NCBI RefSeq assembly: GCF_016907475.1
Contig: NZ_JAFBCA010000001.1
Coordinates: forward strand, 868,001 to 932,000
DNA: 64,000 nt
Origin: Nocardioides cavernae
GTDB taxonomy: Bacteria > Actinomycetota > Actinomycetes > Propionibacteriales > Nocardioidaceae
Reading direction: 5' to 3'
The notes under the pieces were generated by a model. That model was not told the origin of the DNA and made no database searches. It was given only the letters and a program-made list of their open reading frames with translations. Each line of letters begins with the position of its first letter. Within the stretch, counting starts at the first letter, position 1. Positions 42,777-51,839 of the stretch are shown here, one piece after another. Position numbers and translations under genes: made by a program.

Positions 42777-44762
42777 TCATTGTGCCCACCGCCGGAGCCA
42801 GGTCGAGAACCGGGCCTCGAAGTGGTCGACGTAGACCGACGGGTCGTGCGTGGCGGCGACGTGCTTACGCGCTGCGCCCCCCATCGCTGCCAAGTCGACT
42901 CGCGGTGTAGCCATCACTCGCTCCAGCATCGACTGCAGCGCGGCGAGGTCGAGCGGGTCGCAGAGGAACCCGGTGCCGCCGTCAGTGACGAGCTCACCGA
43001 CGCCGAACGCGGCGGTCGCGGCGACGGGTCGGCCGAGCAGCATCGCCTCGAGCATGGTCCGCGGCACCGACTCGACGTCGGACGCGGACATCAGCACGTC
43101 GGCGGCGAGATACCACGGGTAGATGTCGCGGGTGACCTCGACAAGCACGATGGCGTCGGCAATTCCGGCGTCGGCGACGAACAGTCGCAGAGATTGGGCG
43201 TACGACGAGGCGTTCATGCCGACGACCACGAGCTGGACGCCGCGGCGCCGGTCCGGAGGGATCCGAGCGAATGCCCGGACCAGCGACAGCTGGGCCTTGC
43301 GTGCCTCGACCGTGCCGACGCACGCGAGCACGAGTGCGTCCGGAGCCAAGCCGAGTGTGGCCCGTGCGGCCGCCTGGGAGTTGTCGGAGAGGTAGGCGTC
43401 GATCGCGGTCGCATCGACGCCATAAGGCACCAGGATGCGGCGGTCCGCAGGTACGCGGTCGGCATAGAGCTGCCGGGTCGACTCGGCCTCGAAGACCACC
43501 TCGTCGCATCTGGCCAGCGCCTCCTCCGCGACGCCGGTGACGTCGGCCGGCAGGTGTCCGTAGGCCTCCGTCCAGAACACGTCGAGGTCGAAGCTCTCGT
43601 GGATCGCCCACGCGGTGGGCAGCCCCAGTCGCTGGGCGGCGATCACGGCCGGGAAGGTCGGCAAGGAGTTGGCCAGGCAGCCGACGACGCCGTGCTCGGC
43701 GGCGAACTCGGCGATTGCGAGCACCTGGCCCTCCAGGACCTCGCGGTCGCTCGGCGTGGTGCCAAAGACGAGAACCGGAACGTCGGCTGTCTCGAGCTCG
43801 ACCTGGAGGGGGCCGGTCGCTCGGGAGACTATGCAGAATTCCAGGCCGCGCTCGCGGAGACGCTCCAGAAGGAGGAGGAGGTAGAGCTGCGCGCCGCCGA
43901 GGTCGAGGGCGTGAGTGGCGACCAGGATGCGGGCCGGGGATGCTGGCCGGGCGAGGCGGCCCAGGCGCTGCTCGAACCGGTCGAGGAGCGTAGTGAGACG
44001 CTCAGGCGCCGCGGTACTCACGTCGGGCTCGACCACCACGGCGGTTATCGGCGTGAGCTCATGGCGGCGGCCGTCGGTGCCGACGGCCACCGCTCGGATC
44101 GTGAGGGTGCCCTCGGAGGGGACGCGCACATAGCCTGCGAAACCTGCGAGCCGCTCCTCTGCGTCTGTCGCCCACGGCGGCTGGGCGTACGGGAGCGTGT
44201 GCCGGGCACGCACCCAAGCGGCGTCGCCTGCCACGGTCGACAACTCGACCCGGGTGAGGCCCCCGGGCGCGCGGGCGGCGCCCGACACGCGGAGCACGCC
44301 GGGGCGTATCTCGCCGGGATCGTCGATTCGCCCGAACGACTCGCCGGTCGCGACGACGGGCAGAGTCGCCTCAGCGAAGCGGATCCACGGGCCGAGCCGC
44401 GCAGGGTCGCCGTCCCCGCCTTCCACGTGGGCATAGGCGCGGACGGTCACCTCCTCGCTGGCGACCGGCGGCACGATGACCGACCAGCCGCGGTGAGTCG
44501 CCCCTACGACGTCGGGCCAGCGGTCGCAAACGTCGGGGCGGGCCACGTCGACGCGGGCGTGGCCGACGATCTCGTCGTCGACCGTCACCAGCACCCGGTC
44601 GATGCGCAGGCGCTCGTGGACCACCCAGCCACCGATCAGCAGTTCGGTCCCGAGCTCTACTGCCCCGGCCGGGACATCCAGCCTGCCGTGGAGACCGCGC
44701 GCAGGCCGTGCGCCCTTGTCGGGACCGTCGGCGGCAGGTGGGGGTGGCACGGGGCGCATCAT
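42777..44762 (-). CDS. GT4 glycosyltransferase with N-terminal beta domain
   Basis: A 661-residue protein. The first ~270 residues form beta-rich accessory domains (IGGWVVHERLRIDRVLVTVDD, then FAGYVRVPSEGTLTIRAVAVGTD) of a type seen in front of wall glycan transferases. From about 285 a GT4 GT-B transferase follows: ILVATHALDLGGAQLYLLLLLERL, LACVGTVEARKAQLSLVRAFA and SASDVESVPRTMLEAMLLGRPV, the last giving the donor-binding ExxE-type region. First gene of the leftward glycan unit. Start chosen at a double ATG; no good ribosome site was found, and the frame stays open further upstream without homology. Confidence 0.87.
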   Translation of the reverse strand: MMRPVPPPPAADGPDKGARPARGLHGRLDVPAGAVELGTELLIGGWVVHERLRIDRVLVTVDDEIVGHARVDVARPDVCDRWPDVVGATHRGWSVIVPPVASEEVTVRAYAHVEGGDGDPARLGPWIRFAEATLPVVATGESFGRIDDPGEIRPGVLRVSGAARAPGGLTRVELSTVAGDAAWVRARHTLPYAQPPWATDAEERLAGFAGYVRVPSEGTLTIRAVAVGTDGRRHELTPITAVVVEPDVSTAAPERLTTLLDRFEQRLGRLARPASPARILVATHALDLGGAQLYLLLLLERLRERGLEFCIVSRATGPLQVELETADVPVLVFGTTPSDREVLEGQVLAIAEFAAEHGVVGCLANSLPTFPAVIAAQRLGLPTAWAIHESFDLDVFWTEAYGHLPADVTGVAEEALARCDEVVFEAESTRQLYADRVPADRRILVPYGVDATAIDAYLSDNSQAAARATLGLAPDALVLACVGTVEARKAQLSLVRAFARIPPDRRRGVQLVVVGMNASSYAQSLRLFVADAGIADAIVLVEVTRDIYPWYLAADVLMSASDVESVPRTMLEAMLLGRPVAATAAFGVGELVTDGGTGFLCDPLDLAALQSMLERVMATPRVDLAAMGGAARKHVAATHDPSVYVDHFEARFSTWLRRWAQ

Positions 44763-45102
44763 GCCAGCCGGCCGCCTCAATCCGCCTCCAGCAGGCCGCT
44801 TCGCGCCGGCGCACCCGCAGAGCGGTTCACCATGATGGGCGGGAGCCGTCGCGACGGTCACCGTCGAGAGCCGACTCGATGAGGCTGGCTTGGACTCGTC
44901 CCGGCGCAGGCTGACGAGGGCGGCGCACGACGACGAGCAGGACGACGGCATCGATGGTATCCGGAGGTGCTCGCGGCACCGCCTCGCGGCAGCCCGCGCG
45001 CTCGCGAGCTGGGCCGCGAGACCGGCCGAGGTCCAGAGATGTGGGCGGCCCGGACGATCAGCACCGGACGCACGAGTGATCCGGTGCGGCAGGATGACCG
45101 CC
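44763..45102. other. 340-base divergent intergenic region
   Basis: Separates the leftward glycosyltransferase from the rightward hydratase. It must hold both promoters, but I see no clear -35/-10 pair. It contains the inverted repeat at 45061-45087 and a CAGGAT box (45090-45095) seven bases before the hydratase start. Open frames run through it without recognisable protein features. Confidence 0.5.
45061..45087 (+). promoter_or_regulatory. Inverted repeat upstream of the enoyl-CoA hydratase
   Basis: GCACCGGA (45061-45068) and TCCGGTGC (45080-45087), 11 bases apart, 15 bases before the start codon. Could be an operator. Confidence 0.4.
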
Positions 45103-45861
45103 ATGACCGACGCCCCCGCAGAGCTGGTGCACTACGCCGTGGCCGACGCCGTCGCCACGATCACCCTCGACAGCCCCGCCAACCGCAACGCGCTGAGCCG
45201 GCAGCTCGTCACCGAGCTCTTCGCCCACCTCGAGCGCGCCGGCGCGGACCCCGACGTGCGGGCCGTGCTGGTCGAGAGCTCGGGCAAGGTCTTCTGCTCC
45301 GGTGCCGACCTCACCGAGGCGTCGACCGAGGGCATGGAGGCCGGCACCCGCCGCATCGTCGACCTGCAGCGGCTGATCGCCACCCTCGACAAGCCGGTCG
45401 TGACCAAGAACCTCGGTGCCGTCCGTGCCGGAGGCATCGGCATCGTCGCCGCGGCCGACATCGCCATCAGCGCCGAGGACGCCACCTTCGCGCTCACCGA
45501 GGTGAAGCTCGGACTGGCGGCCGCGATCATCAGCCTCACCGTCCACCACCGGATGTCTCCGCGCGCCGCAGCCCTGACCACGCTCGGCGGCGAGGTCTTC
45601 ACCGGCGCCGAGGCGGCGGCGTACGGGCTCGTGACGAAGGCGGTGCCGGCCGACGACCTCGCCGCCGAGGTCGCCGCCGTCTGCGCCAGCCTGGCGACCG
45701 GGGCGGCCCAGGGCCTCCGCGAGTCCAAGCGCATCCTCAACCGCGACCTCGTCGCGCGGATCGACGCGCTCGGCGAGGAGATGGCCGAGACCAGCACCCG
45801 GCTGTTCGCCTCCGACGAGGCGCGCGAGGCGATGACCGCCTTCCTCTCCCGCAAGAAGTAG
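45103..45861 (+). CDS. Enoyl-CoA hydratase/isomerase family protein
   Basis: A 252-residue crotonase-fold protein. The oxyanion-hole strand and helix are visible as VFCSGADLTEAS and VTKNLGAVRAGGIGIVAAADIAI; LTEVKLGLAAAIISLTVHHRM covers the second catalytic region, where Glu is present in EVKLGL. Likely hydrates or isomerises an unsaturated acyl-CoA. It could supply the hydratase missing from the atu-like operon 30 kb away, but nothing links them directly. Start at 45103 rather than 45094 because the upstream CAGGAT/AGGA is correctly spaced. Confidence 0.88.
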   Translation: MTDAPAELVHYAVADAVATITLDSPANRNALSRQLVTELFAHLERAGADPDVRAVLVESSGKVFCSGADLTEASTEGMEAGTRRIVDLQRLIATLDKPVVTKNLGAVRAGGIGIVAAADIAISAEDATFALTEVKLGLAAAIISLTVHHRMSPRAAALTTLGGEVFTGAEAAAYGLVTKAVPADDLAAEVAAVCASLATGAAQGLRESKRILNRDLVARIDALGEEMAETSTRLFASDEAREAMTAFLSRKK

Positions 45862-45873
45862 CCCCGGACTGCA

Positions 45874-45935
45874 TCCACGGGCGGCACCCGGTCGGAGAAG
45901 TGGGAGGACCCACGTCGAAGGAGGCCGCCCGTGGA
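45874..45935 (+). promoter_or_regulatory. Hairpin that would cover the start of the small membrane protein gene
   Basis: Perfect 12-base arms (45874-45885 and 45924-45935); the right arm includes the GTG start codon (45931) and follows directly on the AAGGAGG ribosome site. A small inner stem GTGGG-agga-CCCAC lies in the loop. Could act as a translational switch or as the terminator of the hydratase gene. Confidence 0.5.
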
Positions 45936-46371
45936 CGTCATCGACGATCGACCGCTCGCCCTCGTCACGCTCCTCCTCGTCGCGGCAGGACACCTCGGCT
46001 TCCAGCTGACCGTGTCGCTGGTCGTCTACCCCGCGCTGGGTGAGGTCGGGGACGAGGCGTGGCCGGTGGCGCACGAGCGGCACTCGCGTCGGATCGCCCC
46101 GCTCGTCGGCGCGCTCTACGTCCCGCTCGTCCTCGTCCTGGCCTGGACGGCCGCGACGGAGCCGCAGGCGGCGGGCACGTGGCTGGCCCTGGTCGGCGGG
46201 GCGCTGTCGGTGGTCAGCACGGCAGCCATCGCCGCGCCCCTGCACGGGCGGCTGGCCACCGTCCCGGCAGGGGAGCGCACGGAGCTGCTCGGCGACCTCG
46301 GTCGCGTGGACCTGATCCGCACGGTCGGCGCCGTGGTGTGCCTGCTGGGGGCCGTGCTGCTCCTGGCGTGA
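45931..46371 (+). CDS. Small four-helix membrane protein, unknown function
   Basis: A 146-residue protein with four predicted membrane helices (about 8-35, 55-75, 82-102, 123-146) and few charged residues outside the loops. HSRRIAPLVGALYVPLVLVLAW gives a His/Arg-rich start to helix 2. It resembles small DUF1772-like membrane proteins in layout, but I cannot assign a family. AAGGAGG lies seven bases before the GTG, within a hairpin. Confidence 0.68.
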   Translation: MDVIDDRPLALVTLLLVAAGHLGFQLTVSLVVYPALGEVGDEAWPVAHERHSRRIAPLVGALYVPLVLVLAWTAATEPQAAGTWLALVGGALSVVSTAAIAAPLHGRLATVPAGERTELLGDLGRVDLIRTVGAVVCLLGAVLLLA

Positions 46372-46471
46372 GGGTCGAGCAGTCCATGATCGTCGGGAAG
46401 TCGGTGGTCGTCGGTGCTCGCCGGTACGCTTGTCCGCCTGCCCGGGACCGTTGGGCAGTGATTCACGGGGG

Positions 46472-48664
46472 ATGAGGAGCGGGAGCTTGAGCGAGGATCT
46501 CGAGGCGCGGGAGATCGCGGCGGAGCAGACGTACGTCGACGAGGTCTACGTGCAGCTGGAGGCGTCGGCGCGCAGCGCGCGGGCGTTGGCCGCCGAGGGT
46601 CACAGCCGCGGCAAGCTGGAGCACGAGGGCGGCCTCGTCGAGCGCGACGCGATGGTCTTCCAGGCCGCCAAGCGGATCGCCCAGCTCGACGCCGCCCACG
46701 AGGGACTGGTCTTCGGTCGCCTCGACCTCGACCCTGACATCGACCGCGCGCCGCGCTACATCGGCCGCATCGGCGTACGCAACGAGGACCGCGACGTGCT
46801 CCTCATCGACTGGCGCGCCCCGGCCGCCGGCGTGTTCTACCAGGCCACCGCCGCCACCCCGTCCGGTGTCGTCCGCCGACGCGTGCTGCGCTCGCTGCAC
46901 CGCACCGTCATCGGCGTCGAGGACGAGCTCCTCGACCAGGAAGCCGGGACCGACCTCCCGATCGTCGGCGAGGGCGCCCTGATGGCGCAGCTCTCGCGGG
47001 CCCGCGACCGCTCGATGCACTCGATCGTCGCCACCATCCAGGCCGAGCAGGACAAGGCGATCCGCGCGCCCGGCAAGGGCGTCGTGTCGATCTCCGGCGG
47101 TCCCGGCACGGGCAAGACGGTCGTCGCCCTGCACCGCGCCGCGTTCCTCCTCTACTCCGACCGACGCCGCTACGAAGGCGGCGGCGTGCTGGTCGTGGGT
47201 CCCAGCGGGGTGTTCATGCGCTACATCGAGCGCGTCCTGCCGAGCCTCGGCGAGACCGCGGTCGCGCTGCGTTCGCTCGGCGAGGTGGTCGGCGGCATCC
47301 GTGCCACGCGCCACGACGAGCCGGCGGTCGCCGACGTCAAGGGCGCGACCCGGATGGCCGAGCTGCTGCGCCGCACCGCCCGCCAGCACGCTCCCGGTGC
47401 GCCGACGAGCTTCCGGATCTACTGGCGCGACGAGACCCTCGTGCTCGACCCCGGCCTGCTCGGGCGGCTGCGTCGGCAGCTGATGTCGCAGGGCCGCCGC
47501 AACCGCCAGCTGCCGCGGGTGGCCAAGACGCTGCTCGACGCCATGTGGCGCCAGGTCGGCGGCGAGCGTGGGCGCGAGCGTGGGCGTGAGGCGTTCGAGG
47601 ACGACATGCTGGGCCACGAGGGCTTCGTGGAGTTCGCGTCGGCCTGGTGGCCGCCGCTCGACGCCCGGACGGTCTTCGGCTGGCTCCGCGAGCCCGACTT
47701 CCTCGCCCGGGTGGGCGAGGGCGTGGTCAGCCGCGAGGAGCAGCTGGTGCTCCTCAAGTCGTGGGCGGCCGGCGACCTGTCGATCGAGGACGTCCCGCTC
47801 GTCGACGAGCTCCGCTACGCCCTCGGCGACGTCCCGCAGCGCACCGACGACGAGCGCGACCTCGACGAGACCGGCCTGCTCGAGGGTGGCGTGGACCTCC
47901 AGGAGCTGACGACCATCTCCGAGCGCGAGTACGCCCCTGGCGGGCTTGCCTGGTCCGCACCGACCCACCGCATCGAGGACGACGGCTACGCCCACGTCCT
48001 CATCGACGAGGCGCAGGACCTCACCCCGATGCAGTGGCGCATGGTCGGTCGCCGCGGCCGCACCGCGAGCTGGACCATCGTCGGCGACCCGGCGCAGTCG
48101 TCGTGGCCCGACGCCCCGGAGGCTGCCGCCGCCCGGGGCGAGGCGCTCGAGGGCAAGGAGCTCCACGAGTTCCACCTGTCCACCAACTACCGCAACTCCG
48201 CCGAGATCTACGCCTTCGCCGCCGACTACGCCCGCCGGGTGGGGCTCGACGCCGACCTCCCCGAGGCCGTACGCCGCACGGGCGAGGAACCGCGGGTCGT
48301 CGACCACGTCCAGGACCTCGAGGCCGCCGTGCGTGAGGCGGTCACCTCGACCGCCGCTCGCGTCGAGGGCACCGTCGGCATCGTCGTACCCGTCGCCCGC
48401 CGCTCGGAGGTCAACGCCTGGCTGGCGTCGTGGCCCGAGCTGGCCGACGACGCCGCCGGGGCACGCGCCGCCGTCGACTCGAGCGTCACGCCGAGCGGTG
48501 AGGACCGCGTCGTCGTGCTGACGGGCCTCGACACCAAGGGGCTGGAGTTCGACGGCATCGTGGTCGTCTCGCCGCAGGAGATCGAGGACGAGTCGGCCAC
48601 CGGCCGGGCGACCCTCTACGTCGTGCTCACCCGCGCCACGCAGCTGCTGACCACCGTCGGCTGA
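46472..48664 (+). CDS. helD: HelD-like UvrD/Rep superfamily I helicase (RNA polymerase-associated)
   Basis: A 730-residue superfamily I ATPase. The N-terminal coiled-coil-like arm (about 5-60) precedes GRIGVRNEDRDVLLIDWRAPAAGVFYQA, typical of HelD. Walker A is GGPGTGKTVVALHRAAFLL; motif II VLIDEAQDLTPMQW; motif III VGDPAQSSW; motif IV LSTNYRNSAEIYAFA; motif VI VVLTRATQLLTTVG. HelD proteins recycle stalled RNA polymerase and can give rifamycin tolerance (family knowledge). A TTG at 46487 has a better spaced AGGAG than the ATG used here. A decayed duplicate of its 3' end is present at 54376-54563. Confidence 0.93.
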   Translation: MRSGSLSEDLEAREIAAEQTYVDEVYVQLEASARSARALAAEGHSRGKLEHEGGLVERDAMVFQAAKRIAQLDAAHEGLVFGRLDLDPDIDRAPRYIGRIGVRNEDRDVLLIDWRAPAAGVFYQATAATPSGVVRRRVLRSLHRTVIGVEDELLDQEAGTDLPIVGEGALMAQLSRARDRSMHSIVATIQAEQDKAIRAPGKGVVSISGGPGTGKTVVALHRAAFLLYSDRRRYEGGGVLVVGPSGVFMRYIERVLPSLGETAVALRSLGEVVGGIRATRHDEPAVADVKGATRMAELLRRTARQHAPGAPTSFRIYWRDETLVLDPGLLGRLRRQLMSQGRRNRQLPRVAKTLLDAMWRQVGGERGRERGREAFEDDMLGHEGFVEFASAWWPPLDARTVFGWLREPDFLARVGEGVVSREEQLVLLKSWAAGDLSIEDVPLVDELRYALGDVPQRTDDERDLDETGLLEGGVDLQELTTISEREYAPGGLAWSAPTHRIEDDGYAHVLIDEAQDLTPMQWRMVGRRGRTASWTIVGDPAQSSWPDAPEAAAARGEALEGKELHEFHLSTNYRNSAEIYAFAADYARRVGLDADLPEAVRRTGEEPRVVDHVQDLEAAVREAVTSTAARVEGTVGIVVPVARRSEVNAWLASWPELADDAAGARAAVDSSVTPSGEDRVVVLTGLDTKGLEFDGIVVVSPQEIEDESATGRATLYVVLTRATQLLTTVG

Positions 48665-48733
48665 ACGTTCCGCGTCACGCACCGTGAGGCAGCTGTCGCC
48701 CGACCCGTGGTTGCGGCAGAGGCGCTTTGCGTT

Positions 48734-48745
48734 CGGCTAATGTCG
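48734..48745 (+). promoter_or_regulatory. Promoter-like motif CGGCTAATGTCG
   Basis: Upstream of the membrane glycosyltransferase-like gene; TAATGT fits an actinobacterial -10. The same CGGYTAANGTCG form occurs at 50541 and 59776. Confidence 0.4.
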
Positions 48746-48812
48746 CAACGAACCCGTCCTCACAACATTCAGATTGCCAACAGGACGGGGGACCGTTGAG
48801 GTGGAGACGAAA

Positions 48813-50504
48813 GTGCGACGTGGCGATGGCGGCGTGAGGCGCCCGAAGCGTCCCGCCCTGCACCTGATCGTTCTCGGCGTCGGCCTGGCCACAGCGTCAG
48901 TTCTGTGGACTTACTACGCCCGGCAGCTCTGGTTCTTCATGGACGACTGGACCTACATCATCTGGCGCGGTGTCTTCGGGGGCCAGGTAGGGCTGATGGA
49001 GCCCCACAACGAGCATTGGGTCGCCCTACCCACACTGGTCCTGCGCGCCATGTTCAACGTGGTGGGCCTCCAGCACTACCTCCCGTGGGCCATGCTGGCG
49101 GTGCTCCTCCACCTCATCACGAGCCTCTTGGTCTACGCACTGGTGCGCCGGGCGGGCGCGGGACCGTGGCCTTCTGTAGTGACCGCCCTTGCCCTCGCCT
49201 TCCTCGGTGCCGGCGCCGAGAATCCCTTGTGGGCCTCGCAGATCGGTTCGATCGGGGCTCACACCCTTACGCTCGCCGCCTTGGTCGTCCTGCTCGGCGA
49301 GGAGGCTCAGACGCTGTCGAGGAGAGCGCTGGCGTCGTTCCTGCTCACTCTCTCCTTGACGACCATGGGGCTCTCTCTGGTGCTGGTCGGCTGGATCGCC
49401 CTGGTCCTGGCGCTCGTCCGAGGAGTCCGCGAGGTGGTGATGGTCGTCTCGGCGCCTGTTGTGGTCTACCTGACGTGGTACGTCGTGTGGGGATCAGACG
49501 CAACCGCGCCAGCAAGCGCTACTTGGGCACAGGCATGGGACTTCGCCTGGGTCGGCTTGGCAGCCATCTGGGACAAGGGTCTCGGCCTGCCTGGCCTGGG
49601 GTTGATGGTCTTGGCATGCCTGTTGCTCGTCTCGCTCGCTGACCAGAAGGCACCATATGTCTTGCGCACGCTGGCGTGGTCCGGACTGCTCGTTGTCGCC
49701 GCAGCATTCGTCCTCATCGGGCACTCGAGAGGCCAATACGGACCCCAGTTCGGTGCGGCTTCTCGCTACGTCTACTTCGGGGTCGTGCTCACCCTGCCGG
49801 CTGTCGCCTGTGCCCTCGAGGTGCTGTCGCGGCAATTCACGCGTCGCATGTTGGAGGCCACTGCGGCGCTCGCTGCAGTAATCGGGATCTTGATCGTGAA
49901 CGGGACCTTGGCGATGGATCGCTACACGGTGCAGCGCAGCGCCGACACGCTCGGACTGGAGCAACGCCTCGTCGCCGCTGTCGACCTCCTCGACTCAGGC
50001 GCGCCGACCCTGAGCGCCAGTCTGGATTCGCGGTGGGCGACCGACATGCACAAGGACCGCATCGTCGACGATGACATTCGTGCGGCCCTGCCGCGCATCC
50101 CGGTCACCGACCAAGGTCGTCTCGACGCTGCTGCCCATCTCCAGGTCGCCCTCGTCAGCGAGCCCATTGACGCACCCTCGCCCACGAAGGCGTCATTGAC
50201 GCAGGTTTCAGGCCCCGCCCGCCTCGCGCCCTGTTCCGCGGCGCCCATGCCGAACCGAGTGGTGCCTGTCGGAGGATGGATCGACCTTCCGGCTTCCTCA
50301 AAAGGCGGTCAGGTCGGCCTGATCGCCGCCGGGGGCTACGAGATTCAGACGACACTGTTCCGCGGAGGTCTGCAGAGCGACACCAACTTCCTCGTGCTCC
50401 CTGCCAACACCCTGAGCTACGTTGCGAGCGTCGCTCCCGATGCCTCCATGCGGGTACTGGTCCCGGCCGGGTCCCTGATCGGGCTCTGCACGGCGGGTCG
50501 TTGA
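48813..50504 (+). CDS. Polytopic membrane protein, GT-C glycosyltransferase-like
   Basis: A 563-residue protein with about ten membrane helices in its first 380 residues, then a soluble C-terminal domain of about 170 residues. The first outer loop has LWFFMDDWTYIIW; an acidic pair in this position is typical of GT-C transferases that use lipid-linked sugars. The second half lacks recognisable motifs. GAGGTGGAG fits the GTG at 48813; a GTG at 48801 is possible. Likely adds a sugar or flips a precursor outside the membrane; exact role unknown. Confidence 0.72.
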   Translation: MRRGDGGVRRPKRPALHLIVLGVGLATASVLWTYYARQLWFFMDDWTYIIWRGVFGGQVGLMEPHNEHWVALPTLVLRAMFNVVGLQHYLPWAMLAVLLHLITSLLVYALVRRAGAGPWPSVVTALALAFLGAGAENPLWASQIGSIGAHTLTLAALVVLLGEEAQTLSRRALASFLLTLSLTTMGLSLVLVGWIALVLALVRGVREVVMVVSAPVVVYLTWYVVWGSDATAPASATWAQAWDFAWVGLAAIWDKGLGLPGLGLMVLACLLLVSLADQKAPYVLRTLAWSGLLVVAAAFVLIGHSRGQYGPQFGAASRYVYFGVVLTLPAVACALEVLSRQFTRRMLEATAALAAVIGILIVNGTLAMDRYTVQRSADTLGLEQRLVAAVDLLDSGAPTLSASLDSRWATDMHKDRIVDDDIRAALPRIPVTDQGRLDAAAHLQVALVSEPIDAPSPTKASLTQVSGPARLAPCSAAPMPNRVVPVGGWIDLPASSKGGQVGLIAAGGYEIQTTLFRGGLQSDTNFLVLPANTLSYVASVAPDASMRVLVPAGSLIGLCTAGR

Positions 50505-50540
50505 CGCACCTGCAAAGGCAGCCGCCGAACAACGACTGGT

Positions 50541-50552
50541 CGGTTAAGGTCG
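50541..50552 (+). promoter_or_regulatory. Promoter-like motif CGGTTAAGGTCG
   Basis: TAAGGT as -10, upstream of the nucleotide-sugar dehydrogenase gene. Similarity with the 59776 site extends to TGTAGA eight bases downstream. Confidence 0.45.
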
Positions 50553-50621
50553 CCGAGACATGTAGAAGTCGTTCGCTGCAAGGGGCCCAACTGGGCCAAC
50601 GAGTGGAGGAGGTGGACGGTT

Positions 50622-51839
50622 ATGCACGTACGGGGGAAACCCGATGACTCGCGCGACCTCGACGTGGTGGTGATGGGTGGGTGCGGCCACGTTGGTCTAC
50701 CGCTGGCCATCGCCTTCGCCGACCGCGGCCTCGAGGTCGGAATCTATGACATCGATTCGCATGCCGTTGAGGTCGTGTCGGCGGGCCAGTTGCCCTTCCT
50801 GGAGAAGGACGCGCAGCCGATGCTTCGTCGTGCCCTCGACGCGGGAACGCTGGCCGCGACGACCGACCCGGAGATCATCGCGAGGGCCGACAACGTCGTA
50901 GTGGTGATCGGCACGCCCGTTGACGAGCACCTCAACCCCAACCCGCACGCGGTCGCCCGCGCTCTTCGCTCATCGCGCGAGCACTTCCGTGACGGTCAGA
51001 TGCTCGTGCTGCGCTCCACGGTCTACCCAGGCGTGACGCGCAATGTCGAGCGCCTCTTCGCTGACCAAGGTCTCGACGTCGATGTGGCGTTCTGTCCCGA
51101 ACGGATCGTCGAGGGCAGGGCGATGGAGGAGCTGTTCAGCCTCCCGCAGATCGTGGCCGGCCGCAGCCAAGGTGTCCGCGACCGTGCAGCCAAGTTGTTC
51201 GGCCACCTCACCGGGCAGATCGTGGAACTCGAACCCGAAGAGGCCGAGCTCGCCAAGCTTCTGACCAACAACTGGCGCTACATCAAATTCGCGGCGGCCA
51301 ACCAGTTCTTCGTGATGGCCAACGACCACGGGCTCGACTACGACAAGATCCGGCGCGCCCTTGCCCAGGACTACCCGCGGGCGGCCGACATGCCGGGCGC
51401 TGGCTTTGCCGCCGGACCGTGCCTGTTCAAGGACACGATGCAGCTCGCAGCGTTCACCGACAACGCCTACGTTCTGGGGCACTCAGCCATGCTCGTCAAC
51501 GAAGGTCTACCCCTCTACGTCGTGACGCAGCTCGAACGCAAGCACGACCTCGCGCAGATGCGCGTCGGCATCCTTGGTATGGCCTTCAAGGGGGAGAGCG
51601 ACGACATCCGCTCGAGTCTGTCCTACAAGCTCAAGCGGATCTTGGAGTTTCGAGCACGCGAGGTCGTGTGCACCGATCCTTACGTCACGGTCGACGACTC
51701 GCTCGTCGACCTAGAGACCGTCCAGGCGACCAGCGACTTGCTGATCATCGCCACGCCCCACAAGGTCTACGCAGAGCTCACACCGACCCAACCGGTCGTT
51801 GACGTGTGGAACATGCTCGGCAACGGCACGACGGTATGA
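50622..51839 (+). CDS. UDP-glucose/GDP-mannose dehydrogenase family protein
   Basis: A 405-residue NAD-dependent four-electron nucleotide-sugar dehydrogenase. The Rossmann start is VVVMGGCGHVGLPLAIAFAD; the middle domain has AELAKLLTNNWRYIKFAAANQF; the catalytic Cys is in AAGPCLFKD (near residue 267), a variant of the usual FGGxCLPKD; the C-domain has GILGMAFKGESDDIRSS. Makes a uronic-acid or similar acidic sugar nucleotide for surface glycan. GGAGGAGGTGG precedes the ATG. Overlaps the next gene by ATGA. Confidence 0.92.
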   Translation: MHVRGKPDDSRDLDVVVMGGCGHVGLPLAIAFADRGLEVGIYDIDSHAVEVVSAGQLPFLEKDAQPMLRRALDAGTLAATTDPEIIARADNVVVVIGTPVDEHLNPNPHAVARALRSSREHFRDGQMLVLRSTVYPGVTRNVERLFADQGLDVDVAFCPERIVEGRAMEELFSLPQIVAGRSQGVRDRAAKLFGHLTGQIVELEPEEAELAKLLTNNWRYIKFAAANQFFVMANDHGLDYDKIRRALAQDYPRAADMPGAGFAAGPCLFKDTMQLAAFTDNAYVLGHSAMLVNEGLPLYVVTQLERKHDLAQMRVGILGMAFKGESDDIRSSLSYKLKRILEFRAREVVCTDPYVTVDDSLVDLETVQATSDLLIIATPHKVYAELTPTQPVVDVWNMLGNGTTV

